A stretch of 64,000 nt of DNA from Citrobacter braakii (GTDB taxonomy: Bacteria > Pseudomonadota > Gammaproteobacteria > Enterobacterales > Enterobacteriaceae), in the NCBI RefSeq assembly GCF_002075345.1, contig NZ_NAEW01000007.1:1-64000 (forward strand), in the 5' to 3' direction. Made by a program: the position numbers and the translations under genes. Numbering within the stretch: the first letter of the stretch is position 1; every line of letters begins with the position of its first letter. This document shows positions 23,501 to 34,050 of this stretch, piece by piece. The notes under the pieces are model-generated. The model did no database searches. It was given only the letters and a program-made list of their open reading frames with translations, and was not told the origin of the DNA.

Positions 23501-25789
23501 CTACGCTTTTGTCAGGGTGACCGGTACGCTTTTATACGCCGGAGTCAAACTTTGTGTGTCCACCGCATCCAGCGAAAGCAGGACATTCGCTTCTGGCAGA
23601 TAAGCGCCTATTGAGCCCACCGCCATGTTGTAAATCACCACCGTCAAGCCGCACATAATACGATCCGCACAGGGCTGGCCGCGGTCGTCCAGCGCCTGAA
23701 CGTTGACCACATCTCCCTGGCTCAGATCGCGAGTCGCCGCTTCTTCAGCGCTTAAAAACACCACATCCCGACGACCGGTAATGCCACGGTAGCGATCGTT
23801 CATACCATAAATAGTGGTGTTGTATTGATCGTGGCTGCGCAGCGTCGCCAGAACCAGTGCATCGGCAGGCTGATTTTCTCGCTCTACCGCCCGCTGATGG
23901 CTGACGATAAAGTTGGCTTTACCATTCGCCGTTCGCCATTCACGGCGCGAAGTGGGCGTATCCATACGAAATCCGCCCGGCTCGGCAATACGGGCATTGT
24001 AATCGTGGAACGCCGGGATCACGGCTTCAATGGCGTCACGGATCAGCGCGTAGTCCCCGGTTAACGCTTCCCAGTTGATCGGCGAAAGCGGCAGAGTGGC
24101 GTGTGCCATGCCCGCCACAATCGCGGGTTCCGATTTTAACCAGCGGGAAGCTGGCTTCAGCGCGCCGCAGGAAGCGTGGACCATCGACATCGAGTCTTCG
24201 ACGGTCACCGACTGGATCCCCGTCGCCTGAATGTCGCGCTCCGTTCGACCTAATGCAGGCAGCAGATAATTATGCTTTGCCAGCAGCAAATGCGATCTGT
24301 TCAGCTTGGTCGCAACATGGACCTGCAGATCCAAATTTTTCATCGCCGCAAAGGTACGCTGCGGCTGCGGCATCGCCACCGCCAGATTGCCACCCATGCA
24401 AATGAGCGCTTTTGCCTCTCCCCGTTCGATGGCCCGAATACTCTCCACGCTGGAGCGGCCATGTGTACGCGGCACACGGATAGAAAAATGCGTCTCAAGG
24501 CGTTGCAGGAAGTCTTCGGATGCCGCTTCGTTGATCCCCACGGAACGGTCGCCCTGCACGTTAGAATGACCGCGCAACGGGCAGATCCCCGCCCCCGGCT
24601 TACCCATATTGCCTTTCAGCAGCAGCAGGTTTACCAGTTGCTGGACGTTCTCAGTACCGTTTTTATGCTGGGTGATGCCCAGACCATAACAAATAATAGT
24701 GGCACGAGATTTACTGTAGCTGTGTGCCAGGTCCTCCATCTGACTGCGCGTCAGGCCCGAGTCCTGTTCCAGCTCCGCCCAGTTATGCTGACGTAAGTCA
24801 TCATACAGCGCTGCATATCCAGCAGTATGCTCATCGATAAACGCATGATCGAGCGTCGGTTGCTGATCCAGTAAGATCCGCGCTTCATCCATTTCGATCA
24901 GCGCCTTCATGATGCCTTTGAGCAGCGAGGCGTCACCGCCCATTTTTACCTGGTAGTAGTCGTTGCTCAGCTGCGTCGACTGACCGGTGAACATCTCTTT
25001 CGGGCTTTGCGGGAAACTAAAGCGCTCAAGCCCCCTTTCGTTCAGCGGATTGATAGAGATAATTTTAGCCCCGCGTTTGGCAACGTCGCGTAAGGTGGTC
25101 AGCATACGTGGATGATTTGTGCCAGGGTTATGCCCGATACAAATCACCAGATCGCAATGGTCAAAATCGTCAAGTTCAACGGTCCCTTTTCCAAGGCCAA
25201 TGGCCGGCGTTAGCCCTGCGCTGGTCGGTCCGTGGCACATGTTTGAGCAATCAGGAAAGTTGCTGCTGCCATATTCGCGGGCAAAAAGCTGATACAGGAA
25301 CGCCGCTTCATTTGACGTTCTGCCGGAGGTGTAAAACTCAACCTGCTGGGGTGAATCATAGCTGCGCAGACGCTCGCCTATCTCCTGGAAGGCGATATCC
25401 CAATCCACCGCCTGCCAGGTATCTGATGCTGCATCGTATTTCATCGGATGCGTCAAACGACCGATATTTTCCAGCTCATAATCGCTGTAGTGCCAGAGTG
25501 TGGAAACCGGGTGACGGCTGAAAAATTCCGGTGACGCTTTTTTACTGGTTGTCTCCCAGGAGACCGCCTTAACGCCATTTTCGCACAGCTCCATTGGCGC
25601 ACGGTGCCCTGGGTCCGGCCACGCACAGCCCGGACAGTCGAACCCTTTCACCTGGTTCATTTTGAACATCGCGATAATGTCGCGGGCGACAGCCTTTTGC
25701 GAAAACACCGAAGCAGTGACGGCTTTTACCGCGCCCCACCCACCCGCCGGGCCCTGATAACCGCTTACTCCTGGAACACCATTTTTCAT
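23501..25789 (-). CDS. YdeP-like molybdopterin oxidoreductase
   Basis: 762 residues, close to the 759 of E. coli YdeP. The start MKNGVPGVSGYQGPAGGWGAVKAV and the GFDCPGCAWPDPGHR region are typical of the YdeP/FdhF-like alpha subunit group, with FYTSGRTSNEAAFLYQLFAR, VICIGHNPGTNHPRML, LLLLKGNMGKPGAGICPLRGHSNVQGDR and a C-terminal MopB cofactor-binding domain (LATLRSHDQYNTTIYGMNDRYRG). There is no Tat signal, so it is cytoplasmic. In E. coli YdeP is linked to acid resistance through the EvgA regulon; the substrate is unknown. In K-12 this position next to gss does not hold such a gene, so it is a lineage-specific addition. Confidence 0.85.
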   Translation of the reverse strand: MKNGVPGVSGYQGPAGGWGAVKAVTASVFSQKAVARDIIAMFKMNQVKGFDCPGCAWPDPGHRAPMELCENGVKAVSWETTSKKASPEFFSRHPVSTLWHYSDYELENIGRLTHPMKYDAASDTWQAVDWDIAFQEIGERLRSYDSPQQVEFYTSGRTSNEAAFLYQLFAREYGSSNFPDCSNMCHGPTSAGLTPAIGLGKGTVELDDFDHCDLVICIGHNPGTNHPRMLTTLRDVAKRGAKIISINPLNERGLERFSFPQSPKEMFTGQSTQLSNDYYQVKMGGDASLLKGIMKALIEMDEARILLDQQPTLDHAFIDEHTAGYAALYDDLRQHNWAELEQDSGLTRSQMEDLAHSYSKSRATIICYGLGITQHKNGTENVQQLVNLLLLKGNMGKPGAGICPLRGHSNVQGDRSVGINEAASEDFLQRLETHFSIRVPRTHGRSSVESIRAIERGEAKALICMGGNLAVAMPQPQRTFAAMKNLDLQVHVATKLNRSHLLLAKHNYLLPALGRTERDIQATGIQSVTVEDSMSMVHASCGALKPASRWLKSEPAIVAGMAHATLPLSPINWEALTGDYALIRDAIEAVIPAFHDYNARIAEPGGFRMDTPTSRREWRTANGKANFIVSHQRAVERENQPADALVLATLRSHDQYNTTIYGMNDRYRGITGRRDVVFLSAEEAATRDLSQGDVVNVQALDDRGQPCADRIMCGLTVVIYNMAVGSIGAYLPEANVLLSLDAVDTQSLTPAYKSVPVTLTKA

Positions 25790-26007
25790 TATTACTGCTT
25801 ATTCACCGCCAATTTTTAATGGTGAATACGGTAGCAATTTCCGTCCAACATTGATTTCCTCTTCATGGAGTACGGAGCGGGTACAATGAACGGGTTAGAT
25901 TTATCTTCCCCTTTCAGCACAAAGCGACATAAAGTCCCAATCTGTTAAATTGAGTTCTACCTAACTGCTACACTGCATCAACACAACCACTCAGAAGGCA
26001 GGTCAAT

Positions 26008-26874
26008 ATGTCAGACAATACCTATCAGCCCGCGAAAGTCTGGACGTGGGAAAAATCGAACGGGGGCGCATTCGCCAATATCAACCGCCCGGTTTCCGGA
26101 GCCACCCACGAGAAAACGCTGCCGGTTGGCAAACATCCGCTGCAGCTCTATTCGCTGGGTACGCCAAACGGGCAGAAAGTGACGATCATGCTGGAGGAGT
26201 TGCTGGCGCAGGGGGTGAAGGGCGCGGAATACGATGCCTGGATTATCCGCATTGGCGATGGCGATCAGTTTTCCAGCGGCTTTGTTGAGGTGAATCCGAA
26301 CTCGAAGATCCCAGCGCTACGCGATCACTCGCAAAACCCACCGGTTCGCGTATTCGAATCTGGCGCAATCCTGCTCTATCTGGCAGAGAAATATGGTTAT
26401 TTCCTGCCGCAGGATTTGGCAAAACGCACCGAAACGCTGAACTGGTTGTTCTGGTTACAAGGCGCAGCGCCGTTCCTCGGCGGAGGCTTTGGCCACTTCT
26501 ATAACTATGCTCCGGTAAAAATTGAGTACGCTATCAATCGCTTCACCATGGAAGCCAAGCGCTTACTCGACGTGCTGGATAAACAATTGGCGCGACATCA
26601 GTTTGTGGCCGGAGATGAATACACCATTGCCGATATGGCGGTCTGGCCATGGTTTGGCAATGTGGTTCTGGGCAACGTCTACGACGCAGCAGAGTTCCTT
26701 GACGCAGGAAGCTACAAGCACGTACAACGCTGGGCAAAAGAGATTGCAGCGCGTCCGGCGGTTAAGCGTGGTCGTATTGTAAACCGCACTAACGGACCGC
26801 TGAACGAGCAGCTTCATGAACGCCATGACGCCAGCGACTTCGATACCCATACCGAAGATAAGCGTCAGAACTAA
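26008..26874 (+). CDS. yghU: Glutathione S-transferase-like disulfide-bond oxidoreductase YghU
   Basis: 288 residues. A long N-terminal lead (DNTYQPAKVWTWEKSNGGAF) precedes the thioredoxin-like GST domain (PLQLYSLGTPNGQKVTIMLEE, NPNSKIPALRD, VFESGAILLYLAEKYG). An all-helical C-terminal GST domain follows (HQFVAGDEYTIADMAVWPW). The nu-class GSTs YghU/YfcG bind two glutathiones or glutathionylspermidine and reduce disulfides. Its position next to gss, separated only by the YdeP-like gene, fits that link. Length and order match E. coli. The 218-base divergent spacer to the left holds both promoters. Confidence 0.95.
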   Translation: MSDNTYQPAKVWTWEKSNGGAFANINRPVSGATHEKTLPVGKHPLQLYSLGTPNGQKVTIMLEELLAQGVKGAEYDAWIIRIGDGDQFSSGFVEVNPNSKIPALRDHSQNPPVRVFESGAILLYLAEKYGYFLPQDLAKRTETLNWLFWLQGAAPFLGGGFGHFYNYAPVKIEYAINRFTMEAKRLLDVLDKQLARHQFVAGDEYTIADMAVWPWFGNVVLGNVYDAAEFLDAGSYKHVQRWAKEIAARPAVKRGRIVNRTNGPLNEQLHERHDASDFDTHTEDKRQN

Positions 26875-26882
26875 AATAAATC

Positions 26883-26912
26883 GCCGGATGGCAACCGCTA
26901 TCCGGCAATTTC
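26883..26912. terminator. REP-like hairpin between convergent yghU and hybG
   Basis: A 7-bp stem (GCCGGAT / ATCCGGC) around GGCAACCGCT is followed by AATTTC. It resembles a REP half-unit and sits between two convergent genes, so it can serve both. Confidence 0.7.
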
Positions 26913-26924
26913 ATTCAGGATTTG

Positions 26925-27173
26925 TCACGCGCTGGTGACGTCGTACTCCATGCGGCGAAGTGCGTCTAACGTGGCTTTAGCTTCATCTTCATCAATGATG
27001 CTCATGGCGAACCCTACGTGCACCAGTACCCATTGCCCGACCAGCTCAGCTGTATCACCTTCACAAATCAGGGCAATATTGACATCACGTTTGATGCCGC
27101 ACACTTCAACCTGCGCAAGCTGGTGAATATCTTCACCAACGGCCAGAACCTGACCAGGGACTCCAATACACAT
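26925..27173 (-). CDS. hybG: Hydrogenase-2 maturation chaperone HybG (HypC family)
   Basis: 82 residues beginning [12 protein letters not shown]; Cys2 is the conserved residue that holds the Fe(CN)2CO intermediate with HypD and the hydrogenase large subunit precursor. The family pattern continues with [15 protein letters not shown] and [20 protein letters not shown]. It is the last gene of the hybOABCDEFG operon, 30 bases after hybF. It delivers the iron centre to HybC (and to HyaB in E. coli). Confidence 0.95.
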   Translation of the reverse strand: MCIGVPGQVLAVGEDIHQLAQVEVCGIKRDVNIALICEGDTAELVGQWVLVHVGFAMSIIDEDEAKATLDALRRMEYDVTSA

Positions 27174-27203
27174 ATCTGACTCCGCCCCATAGCAACCTAT
27201 GGG

Positions 27204-27545
27204 TTATTCGACTTCAATACTTTTCACTTTCAGTGAATCGCCAGCATCAACCCGCAGGCGATCGCCCTGACATTGTGGACACTGCGCATCATGCTGGGTG
27301 ATTTCCACAACCTGACTGCAATCCCAGCACCATGCCTGGGCTGGCTTGTAATCAATATGCAGCTCACAACCCTGAGCCAGCGTCCCCTGACAGACGATGT
27401 CGAAACTGAAACGAACGGCGCTCTCTTCAACGCAGGAGAGCGCCCCGATTTCCAGCCAAACACCGGTTACACGTTTGACACCGTGCTGCTCTGCCTGCTG
27501 TTGAACAATCTCAACCGCGCTCTGACAAAGGGACAGCTCATGCAT
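27204..27545 (-). CDS. hybF: Hydrogenase nickel-incorporation protein HybF (HypA family)
   Basis: 113 residues from ATG at 27545 (MHELSLCQSAVEIV). His2-Glu3 form the nickel site. The zinc-binding cysteines are in CWDCSQVVE and CPQCQGD, two CxxC motifs. The protein inserts nickel into the large subunit with HypB. The start overlaps the end of hybE by 8 bases. The longer open frame upstream runs inside hybE and is ignored. Confidence 0.95.
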   Translation of the reverse strand: MHELSLCQSAVEIVQQQAEQHGVKRVTGVWLEIGALSCVEESAVRFSFDIVCQGTLAQGCELHIDYKPAQAWCWDCSQVVEITQHDAQCPQCQGDRLRVDAGDSLKVKSIEVE

Positions 27546-28026
27546 TTTCGCAGTTCCGACGACCCAGCAGCAACGCGCGGCGATTAAGCTGCGGCGCATT
27601 CGGATCGCTAACCGGCAGCGATAACAGCATTCGCGCGCAATCGTCAGTCAGACGCATGCCTTCTTGCGCCGACATACTGTGCGAAAGCGGCGACATCAGT
27701 GAGCAGGAAAGGTATTGCGATACGCCCTCCAGTTCACCAACGGTAAAGGTCATCTCGCCATACGGCAGACGCAGTCCGATTTTTTCGCTGACTTTACGCA
27801 CCGGCCAGATCTGGTCCGGTCCGGGGAAAATCAGTGCGCTGAGCATCCAGGGCGTGATAACACACCCCGTCCACTGTCCTTCAAACAGCGTAAATTCAGA
27901 GACATATACCGGCATGTTCGGATGCAGGAAAGAGAGATCGTGCATTGAACGCCGGGCAACCTCTTCAAACGCTGCCTGAATTTGCATCTTCGGGGCCGTC
28001 TGAAAACCGACAAACTCCTCAGACAT
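27538..28026 (-). CDS. hybE: Hydrogenase-2 assembly chaperone HybE
   Basis: 162 residues from ATG at 28026 (MSEEFVGFQTAPKMQIQ), the same length as E. coli HybE. Characteristic stretches are FEGQWTGCVITPWMLSALIFPG and ELEGVSQYLSCSLMSPLSHSM. It is the Tat-proofreading chaperone that holds the HybO precursor until the cofactors are in place. It overlaps hybD by 8 bases. Confidence 0.95.
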   Translation of the reverse strand: MSEEFVGFQTAPKMQIQAAFEEVARRSMHDLSFLHPNMPVYVSEFTLFEGQWTGCVITPWMLSALIFPGPDQIWPVRKVSEKIGLRLPYGEMTFTVGELEGVSQYLSCSLMSPLSHSMSAQEGMRLTDDCARMLLSLPVSDPNAPQLNRRALLLGRRNCENA

Positions 28027-28513
28027 GAGCCGCCTCCCGCGGGATCGCTTCAACACCTGATTCGCGAAGCGCGGCAAGAACCTGCTCAAGCGCAGGTTCA
28101 ATCATCGCTTCAACCGTTGGCGTTAGTCCGATATGCGGCTCCAGCGATTCCGGAATAACACCGACTAACGTCAGCTTTTTCGGAAACTCGCCGGTGAAAC
28201 GCAGGGCCGACAATACGTCGGCCAGACCAAGCTGGTGCGGTGAGATTTTGTTGGTAAACAGCGCCGGGATCTCTTCATCCCGCAGGACCATCATCGTTCC
28301 TGGCGTGTTTTTCTTCGACACAATGGCGTCAGCAATGATCAGATGATCTCTGTTCGCCATATCACCGAGAAGCTCCATCCCAGCCGTACCACCGTCCAGA
28401 ACATCAACAAAGTCTGGCAGGACGTACCGTTGTTCTAATGCTTCAACGATACGTACCCCGATGGCTTCGTCGGTCAGCAAAATATTGCCGACCCCTAAGA
28501 CTAATATCCGCAT
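28019..28513 (-). CDS. hybD: Hydrogenase-2 maturation protease HybD
   Basis: 164 residues. The nickel-sensing residues are in place: Glu16 in VGNILLTDEAIGVR, Asp in VDVLDGGTAGMEL and His in NKISPHQLGLADVL. After nickel insertion it removes the C-terminal tail of HybC behind the DPCxxCxxH motif. The start overlaps the hybC stop by one base. Length matches E. coli. Confidence 0.95.
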   Translation of the reverse strand: MRILVLGVGNILLTDEAIGVRIVEALEQRYVLPDFVDVLDGGTAGMELLGDMANRDHLIIADAIVSKKNTPGTMMVLRDEEIPALFTNKISPHQLGLADVLSALRFTGEFPKKLTLVGVIPESLEPHIGLTPTVEAMIEPALEQVLAALRESGVEAIPREAAHV

Positions 28514-30216
28514 TACAGAACCTTAACTGAGACCACTTCGTTCCCATCAACGTCCACCACATGCACCGCACATGACATACAAGGGTCGAAGGAGTGAATG
28601 GTACGAACCACTTCCAGCGGTTTGTTTGGATCGGCAATCGGCGTACCTACCAGCGAGCGCTCATACGGTCCCACTTCATCATTAAAGTTACGTGGGCCAG
28701 AGTTCCAGGTTGACGGTACTACCGCCTGGTAGTTGCTGATAATGCCATCTTTGATCACCATCCAATGAGACAGCATACCGCGCGGCGCTTCGAGGAAACC
28801 GACACCTTTAAATTCACCCGTTGCCGGGATATCCGGTTTCACGAAGGTGGTGTGGTCACCTTTACCGATGTTCACAATCAGCGCGTTGTACTGATCCTGC
28901 AGAACGTTCTGCAGTTCACAGCAGTGAACGGTACGGCCAATAATACGGCCCAACGTAGAGTGCAGTTGTGACACTTCGATAGTTTTACCGGTCAGCTTGG
29001 TGTAAATCGCGATGATTTCATTCAGCTTGGCATGGGTAGACTCGCGTTTGGCCGCCAGTTTACACAGCATGTTGGCCAACGGACCCACTTCAACCGTTTT
29101 ACCGTAGAAGGTCGGTGCTTTAACCCAGGAGTACTTGCCGTCATCTGACCAACCGGTGTAATCAGGAACCGTTGTGCCTTCCCACGGAGCCTGCGGCGCT
29201 TCGTCTTTGTACCACGCGTGTTTCGCACTCTCCTGAATCCCTTTGATCAGGTACTCATCGGAGTGAGAGGTGATCGGACGATAGGTCGACAGATCTTCAT
29301 TGGTGATGTAACCCCCCGGGAACAGGAAGCTGCCGTTTTTACCATCAGTCGGGAATTCCGGTGCGCTCAGATAGTTAACCGCACCTTGACCACGTTCCAG
29401 CCACTCAGGGTAGAACGCAGCAATCACCGCGGTATCAACCTTGTAAACCTGCTCAACGAAGTCGCTCAGCTTATCGATAAAGGACTTGATATACATCAGG
29501 CGCTCAAGGTTCAGCACGCCAAGGCCGTCGAGGTTAATTGGGTTAGCAACCCCGCCTACCGCCAGGTTCTGAATGTGCGGCGTTTTACCGCCCAACAGCG
29601 CCACAACACGGTTAGCATCACGCTGGCATTCCAGCGCCTGCAGGTAGTGAGCGACCGCAATCAGGTTCACTTCTGGCGGCAACTGCATTGCCGGGTGACC
29701 CCAGCAACCGTTGGCAAAAATGCCTAACTGACCGCTGGCAACAAGGTCTTTGATCTTGTTCTGAACCTTAGTGAACTCTTCTGCGCTGTTCAGGTGCCAG
29801 GAGGACACGCCGTTCAGCATGGCAGACGCTTTCGCTGGGTCTGCTTTCAGTGCAGAGGTGATATCCACCCAGTCCAGCGCAGAGAGCTGATAGAAGTGAA
29901 CAATGTGATCATGCGTGGTGTGCGCGGCCAGAATGATGTTACGGATATACTGTGCGTTCACCGGAACATCAATATTCAGCGCGCTTTCTGCTGCACGAAC
30001 GGAAGAGATAGCGTGAGTGGTAGTACAAACGCCACAGATACGCTGCACAATCATCCAGGCATCGCGCGGATCGCGGTTTTTCACGATCTCTTCCATGCCG
30101 CGCCACATGGTACCGGAAGCCCATGCTTTAGATACCACGCCATTTTCGATTTCGCAGTCGATGCGTAAATGACCCTCAATACGGGTTACCGGATCAATAG
30201 TAATTCTCTGGCTCAT
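28513..30216 (-). CDS. hybC: Hydrogenase-2 large (NiFe) subunit HybC
   Basis: 567 residues. Nickel ligands are seen in the N-terminal RICGVC motif (about residue 61) and the C-terminal DPCMSCAVH, followed by a 15-residue tail (VVDVDGNEVVSVKVL) that HybD removes. It oxidises H2 at the periplasmic face and passes electrons to HybO. It has no signal of its own and is exported with HybO by the Tat system. All catalytic motifs are intact. It overlaps hybB by 4 bases. Confidence 0.97.
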   Translation of the reverse strand: MSQRITIDPVTRIEGHLRIDCEIENGVVSKAWASGTMWRGMEEIVKNRDPRDAWMIVQRICGVCTTTHAISSVRAAESALNIDVPVNAQYIRNIILAAHTTHDHIVHFYQLSALDWVDITSALKADPAKASAMLNGVSSWHLNSAEEFTKVQNKIKDLVASGQLGIFANGCWGHPAMQLPPEVNLIAVAHYLQALECQRDANRVVALLGGKTPHIQNLAVGGVANPINLDGLGVLNLERLMYIKSFIDKLSDFVEQVYKVDTAVIAAFYPEWLERGQGAVNYLSAPEFPTDGKNGSFLFPGGYITNEDLSTYRPITSHSDEYLIKGIQESAKHAWYKDEAPQAPWEGTTVPDYTGWSDDGKYSWVKAPTFYGKTVEVGPLANMLCKLAAKRESTHAKLNEIIAIYTKLTGKTIEVSQLHSTLGRIIGRTVHCCELQNVLQDQYNALIVNIGKGDHTTFVKPDIPATGEFKGVGFLEAPRGMLSHWMVIKDGIISNYQAVVPSTWNSGPRNFNDEVGPYERSLVGTPIADPNKPLEVVRTIHSFDPCMSCAVHVVDVDGNEVVSVKVL

Positions 30217-31391
30217 GCTTTGCTCGCCTCATGACGATTTTGATCGTTTTGTTTTAAAGGAGGAAGTATCGGCAGTAGACGAATGAGTACGATGTATGCA
30301 CAAATCTCAATAGCCACAAAACCAATAGAAATCAACAGTTCTTCCCAGGTCGGGAAGTAGTGGTAGCCACCACCAGGATTGAACGCCACCAGCGAATAGG
30401 ACAGACGCCATGTCGCACAACCCAGCAATGCGCTCAGCGCAGACAGATACAGCATGCGTGAGTCGTTACGCAGCTTAGTGACGCGCAGCACCACCAGCGG
30501 GAAGACCATCAGCACGACTTCAATCCAGAACATCAGGGAGTAAAGATCGCCTGAGAACGCATAGGACAGCTTGTCGCGATAGATCAGTTCGCCAAAGCGC
30601 AGAACCACGAAAATCGCCAACAGCACACTGATGGTATTCGTCAGCTTGATGAACAAACTTTTCTCGTCCGGACCATTACCTTTCAGCCCGGCTTGTACCA
30701 ACGAGCCTTCAAAGATGACGATCGAGAAGCCCATAATAAAAGCGGTTAATACGGAGAAAAGCGGCAACATTTCATAAGCTTGCCATAGCGGATGCACCTT
30801 ATAGCCCGCAGAAATCATCAATGAACCCATTGAAGACTGGTGCATAGTTGGCAGCAGCGCGCCAAGGGCAATAATAAAGAACATCACTTTGTTCAAACGT
30901 TTGAGAGAAACTTTCCACCCCAGACGTTCAAACAGAGCCGGAGCAAATTCCAGCGCCATGATGCCGATATAGATGGTCATACAGACCGCCGTTTCGAACA
31001 GTACCGAGTTCACGTTGAAGTGGCCCGGAATGTAGAAATACGGCAGGTTCCAGTAACGACCGACGTCAATGGTGATCGACAGACCACCCAGCGAGTAGCC
31101 AAACAGGCTCGCCAACAGCGCCGGCCGTACCAGTGGATGGTATTGTCCTCTGTTGAAAACATACACCGCCCACGCCAGAGCCCAGCCACCGCACGCGAAG
31201 CCGGTACCAATCAGCAGGTCAAACGCGATCCATACACCCCATGGGAAACCGCCGTTCAGATCGGAGACTGAGCCCAATCCGAAGACCAGACGTTTCACGA
31301 TCAGGAGCATACACAGGACGATAAGCGGCCCAAAAATAATGACCGGTTTGCTGATTATTTTTCCGCCCAGCGGTTTAGGATCATGACTCAT
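30213..31391 (-). CDS. hybB: Hydrogenase-2 integral membrane subunit HybB (NrfD/PsrC family)
   Basis: 392 residues from ATG at 31391 ([16 protein letters not shown]). About ten hydrophobic segments, among them [39 protein letters not shown] and [20 protein letters not shown]. It connects the HybA/HybO electron path to the quinone pool and supports the proton-coupled mode of hydrogenase-2. It overlaps hybA by 11 bases. Confidence 0.95.
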   Translation of the reverse strand: MSHDPKPLGGKIISKPVIIFGPLIVLCMLLIVKRLVFGLGSVSDLNGGFPWGVWIAFDLLIGTGFACGGWALAWAVYVFNRGQYHPLVRPALLASLFGYSLGGLSITIDVGRYWNLPYFYIPGHFNVNSVLFETAVCMTIYIGIMALEFAPALFERLGWKVSLKRLNKVMFFIIALGALLPTMHQSSMGSLMISAGYKVHPLWQAYEMLPLFSVLTAFIMGFSIVIFEGSLVQAGLKGNGPDEKSLFIKLTNTISVLLAIFVVLRFGELIYRDKLSYAFSGDLYSLMFWIEVVLMVFPLVVLRVTKLRNDSRMLYLSALSALLGCATWRLSYSLVAFNPGGGYHYFPTWEELLISIGFVAIEICAYIVLIRLLPILPPLKQNDQNRHEASKA

Positions 31392-32367
31392 GATCGTCTC
31401 CTCCATCGTGATGGTCGTTTTTCGTGTTACGACGAACCAGCACGGTTAAGCCCGCCAGCGCAGCCAGGGGTAATATCATGCCCTTGTACAAGGAATGTTG
31501 AACATGTTCGGAACGCGCACCGGTTGAAAGATCATCCAGTTTCGGCAGATCCAAATCCTCGTAAGGAACGCCCGTCAGTACCATAACCTGTGTACCACCA
31601 CCCTCTTTCTCGCCGTACAGATGGGGGTAATACTTCGGTACCGTATGCAGATAGGTATCGCCTGCTTTCACCGTCTGACGCGGATAGTGGTATTCGCTGC
31701 CAGGCTTCAGCGCGAGACGTTTTTTCGCCTCAGCCATCAGCTCTTCACGCGTACCAAAAATCACCGCACCAGCAGGGCACACTTCAACACAACCCGGTAA
31801 ACCGCCTTTATCCAGACGCTCAACACCTTTCTGGTTACACAGTTCACATTTGTGAAGCGCACCAAACGGGTTGTTGTAGTCATACTTAGGCACATTGTAC
31901 GGGCAGGCGACCATGCAGTAACGACAGCCCGTGCAGACATCTTTGTCATAGTGGACGATGCCAGTTTTCGGATCTTTCTTCAGCGCGGAGACCGGGCAAA
32001 CGGAGACGCAGTTCGGATCGACACAGTGCATGCACTGCTTCTTAATGTATGCGTAGCCGTTTTCTTCCTGGTCTTTGTTAACGCCTGTTCCGCTACGCCA
32101 CACCTGGATGATGTTATTGGTATACGGTGACAGTTTGTCGTTGTTCGACCAGGTCTGCTCGCCTTCCGGGTTACGCGCCGGGAAGTTGATATCCTGACAC
32201 TTGGTGACACAGGCCTGGCAGCCTACGCACAGCGTCGAGTCATAGAGCATCCCAAGAGAACCAGGGATCGGCGGACGGTTTTCTGCAGCCGCATGGCTGA
32301 TGGACGGCGCAGCGCCCAACAGCAATGCCCCGCTGGAGGCTGCTTTAATAAAGTTACGTCTGTTCAC
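31381..32367 (-). CDS. hybA: Hydrogenase-2 ferredoxin-type subunit HybA
   Basis: 328 residues. A Tat signal starts the protein ([19 protein letters not shown]). Four [4Fe-4S] clusters are predicted from [37 protein letters not shown] and the CELC/GCVEVCP pair. A C-terminal membrane anchor ([17 protein letters not shown]) holds it at the periplasmic face. It passes electrons between HybO and HybB. It lies two bases after hybO. Confidence 0.96.
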   Translation of the reverse strand: MNRRNFIKAASSGALLLGAAPSISHAAAENRPPIPGSLGMLYDSTLCVGCQACVTKCQDINFPARNPEGEQTWSNNDKLSPYTNNIIQVWRSGTGVNKDQEENGYAYIKKQCMHCVDPNCVSVCPVSALKKDPKTGIVHYDKDVCTGCRYCMVACPYNVPKYDYNNPFGALHKCELCNQKGVERLDKGGLPGCVEVCPAGAVIFGTREELMAEAKKRLALKPGSEYHYPRQTVKAGDTYLHTVPKYYPHLYGEKEGGGTQVMVLTGVPYEDLDLPKLDDLSTGARSEHVQHSLYKGMILPLAALAGLTVLVRRNTKNDHHDGGDDHES

Positions 32368-32369
32368 GG

Positions 32370-33488
32370 TTATTCTCCCCGTGAGTCAGCGTTATCTTTC
32401 TTCTGCTGACGCCCCAGTTCACGAACCGCCATCACGCTGACACCGGCAACCAGTCCTACTACGCCACCAAGCAGCCCAATCGCCCCGGCAGAAATATTGC
32501 CGCCTTCTTTCATATTGACGTCAGGTTTCTCGGAACGCGGTGTTTGGTTTTCCACATGAGCAAGCTGGTGAATACCTTTATGGAAACCGACACCTTCTTC
32601 GTTACAGCCGTAGCAAGGGTGACCGATAGCCACCGGCCACACGCCGCCAACATCGCAGAATTGCAGCGTTGAGCAGTTGCCGTAGGTTTCTGGTCCTTTA
32701 CAGCCCAGATGGTAGAGGCACCAGCCTTCACGGTGACCTTCATCGCCAAACTCTTTAGCAAAACGACCTGCATCGAAGTGCGGGCGACGTTCGCAGTGTT
32801 CGTGAATCAAACGACCATAGGCAAATGTAGGACGGTTTTTGGTATCCAGCTTCGGCGGCTTACCGTAAGTGATGATATGCGCGACCGTTGCAAGGAAGTT
32901 GTGCGGGTTCGGAGGACAGCCGGGGATGTTGATGATGGTTTTGCCTGGCAGAACTTCCTGCAAGCCGACGGCACCCGTTGGGTTAACGCCAGCAGCAGCA
33001 ACACCACCCCACGCGGCACAAGAGCCGATGGCAATGATAGCGGCAGCGCCTTCTGCGGCCCGGCGGATGTGATCTACGATCGGCTCACCGGCAACCATGC
33101 AGTAAATACCATTGTCTTTCAGTGGGATAGAACCATCTACAACCAAAACATATTGCCCTTTGTACTTCTCCAGAGCGTTATGTTTATTCTCTTCGACCTG
33201 GTGGCCGAAGGCGGCAGAGAGTACCTCATGGTATTCCAGAGAGATTGTCTCCAGAACGAGGTTTTCCACTGTAGGGTGTGTCGCGCGAAGTAGCGATTCA
33301 GTACAACCCGTACACTCCTGCGCACCAATCCAGATAACCGGTGGACGCTGAGGACGAGAAACTGATTCGGCCATTTCTGCGGCGGCTTTGCTACTGAGCC
33401 CCATGGTAGCGGCCAGTGCTGCACAAAGCTTCATGAAATCACGGCGATTGATGCCGTTCGAATTGATGAGAGAGTTATCTCCAGTCAT
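32370..33488 (-). CDS. hybO: Hydrogenase-2 small subunit HybO
   Basis: 372 residues from ATG at 33488, the length of E. coli HybO. A Tat motif ([19 protein letters not shown]) directs export of the HybO-HybC pair. The proximal cluster ligands appear in [12 protein letters not shown] and IGSCAAWGG, with further cluster cysteines in [14 protein letters not shown] and [14 protein letters not shown]-terminal membrane helix ([20 protein letters not shown]) anchors it. First gene of the operon, expressed in E. coli under anaerobic, electron-acceptor-poor conditions. The 190 bases before it are AT-rich and hold the promoter, where I could not fix exact boxes. Confidence 0.96.
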   Translation of the reverse strand: MTGDNSLINSNGINRRDFMKLCAALAATMGLSSKAAAEMAESVSRPQRPPVIWIGAQECTGCTESLLRATHPTVENLVLETISLEYHEVLSAAFGHQVEENKHNALEKYKGQYVLVVDGSIPLKDNGIYCMVAGEPIVDHIRRAAEGAAAIIAIGSCAAWGGVAAAGVNPTGAVGLQEVLPGKTIINIPGCPPNPHNFLATVAHIITYGKPPKLDTKNRPTFAYGRLIHEHCERRPHFDAGRFAKEFGDEGHREGWCLYHLGCKGPETYGNCSTLQFCDVGGVWPVAIGHPCYGCNEEGVGFHKGIHQLAHVENQTPRSEKPDVNMKEGGNISAGAIGLLGGVVGLVAGVSVMAVRELGRQQKKDNADSRGE

Positions 33489-33677
33489 TTTATAGTTATT
33501 CCGTTGCGAAGACCTGGCTTTTATTTTGCACCTTTCGCATGTTGCATATTGCGATCGGCGCGCCATTTACCACACTTTTTATATGGTTATGTGCATTATA
33601 ATACTTCGGCGGAGCAACAAAACGAAGGCGTAGGTCAATAGTGTAATTAATTAAAGCAAGATAATACCCCTTTCGGA

Positions 33678-33965
33678 TCAAGCTTCGAGACGATAGCCAG
33701 CCATGAAAAAACGAATTGTTGTACTGGACTGGTTCTCTTTAAAGAAATCCATAACCATCTCTTTATCCAGCCCATAGCGACGCGTGAGGATCCCCGCTTC
33801 CCACGCGCTGAGCTGTCGATCGCCCGTTTTTTCAAACATTCGATGAGAAAATCCCAGCACAAAACCGCGTTTATAATCAGCACAAAAATTGGCCGCCGTG
33901 CGTGCGCTATCCGCACTTGACGCGTTTAATCCGGCCATCAAGCCTTTTCCAAAATGGTTGTCCAT
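33678..33965 (-). CDS. yghW: Conserved small protein YghW (DUF2623)
   Basis: 95 residues from ATG at 33965 ([16 protein letters not shown]), the same length and near-identical pattern to E. coli Ygh[49 protein letters not shown] and FFMAGYRL. Soluble, function unknown. It sits just upstream of hybO on the same strand, as in E. coli, but is separated by about 190 bases and is probably its own unit. GGAGGT lies before the start. Confidence 0.9.
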   Translation of the reverse strand: MDNHFGKGLMAGLNASSADSARTAANFCADYKRGFVLGFSHRMFEKTGDRQLSAWEAGILTRRYGLDKEMVMDFFKENQSSTTIRFFMAGYRLEA

Positions 33966-34050
33966 GCATAACCTCCAATCGCTATATAATAAATTATATA
34001 GCGATTTTTTAAGCAAAGACCAGAGGTATCACGTACTTTTTTATGCCCGC

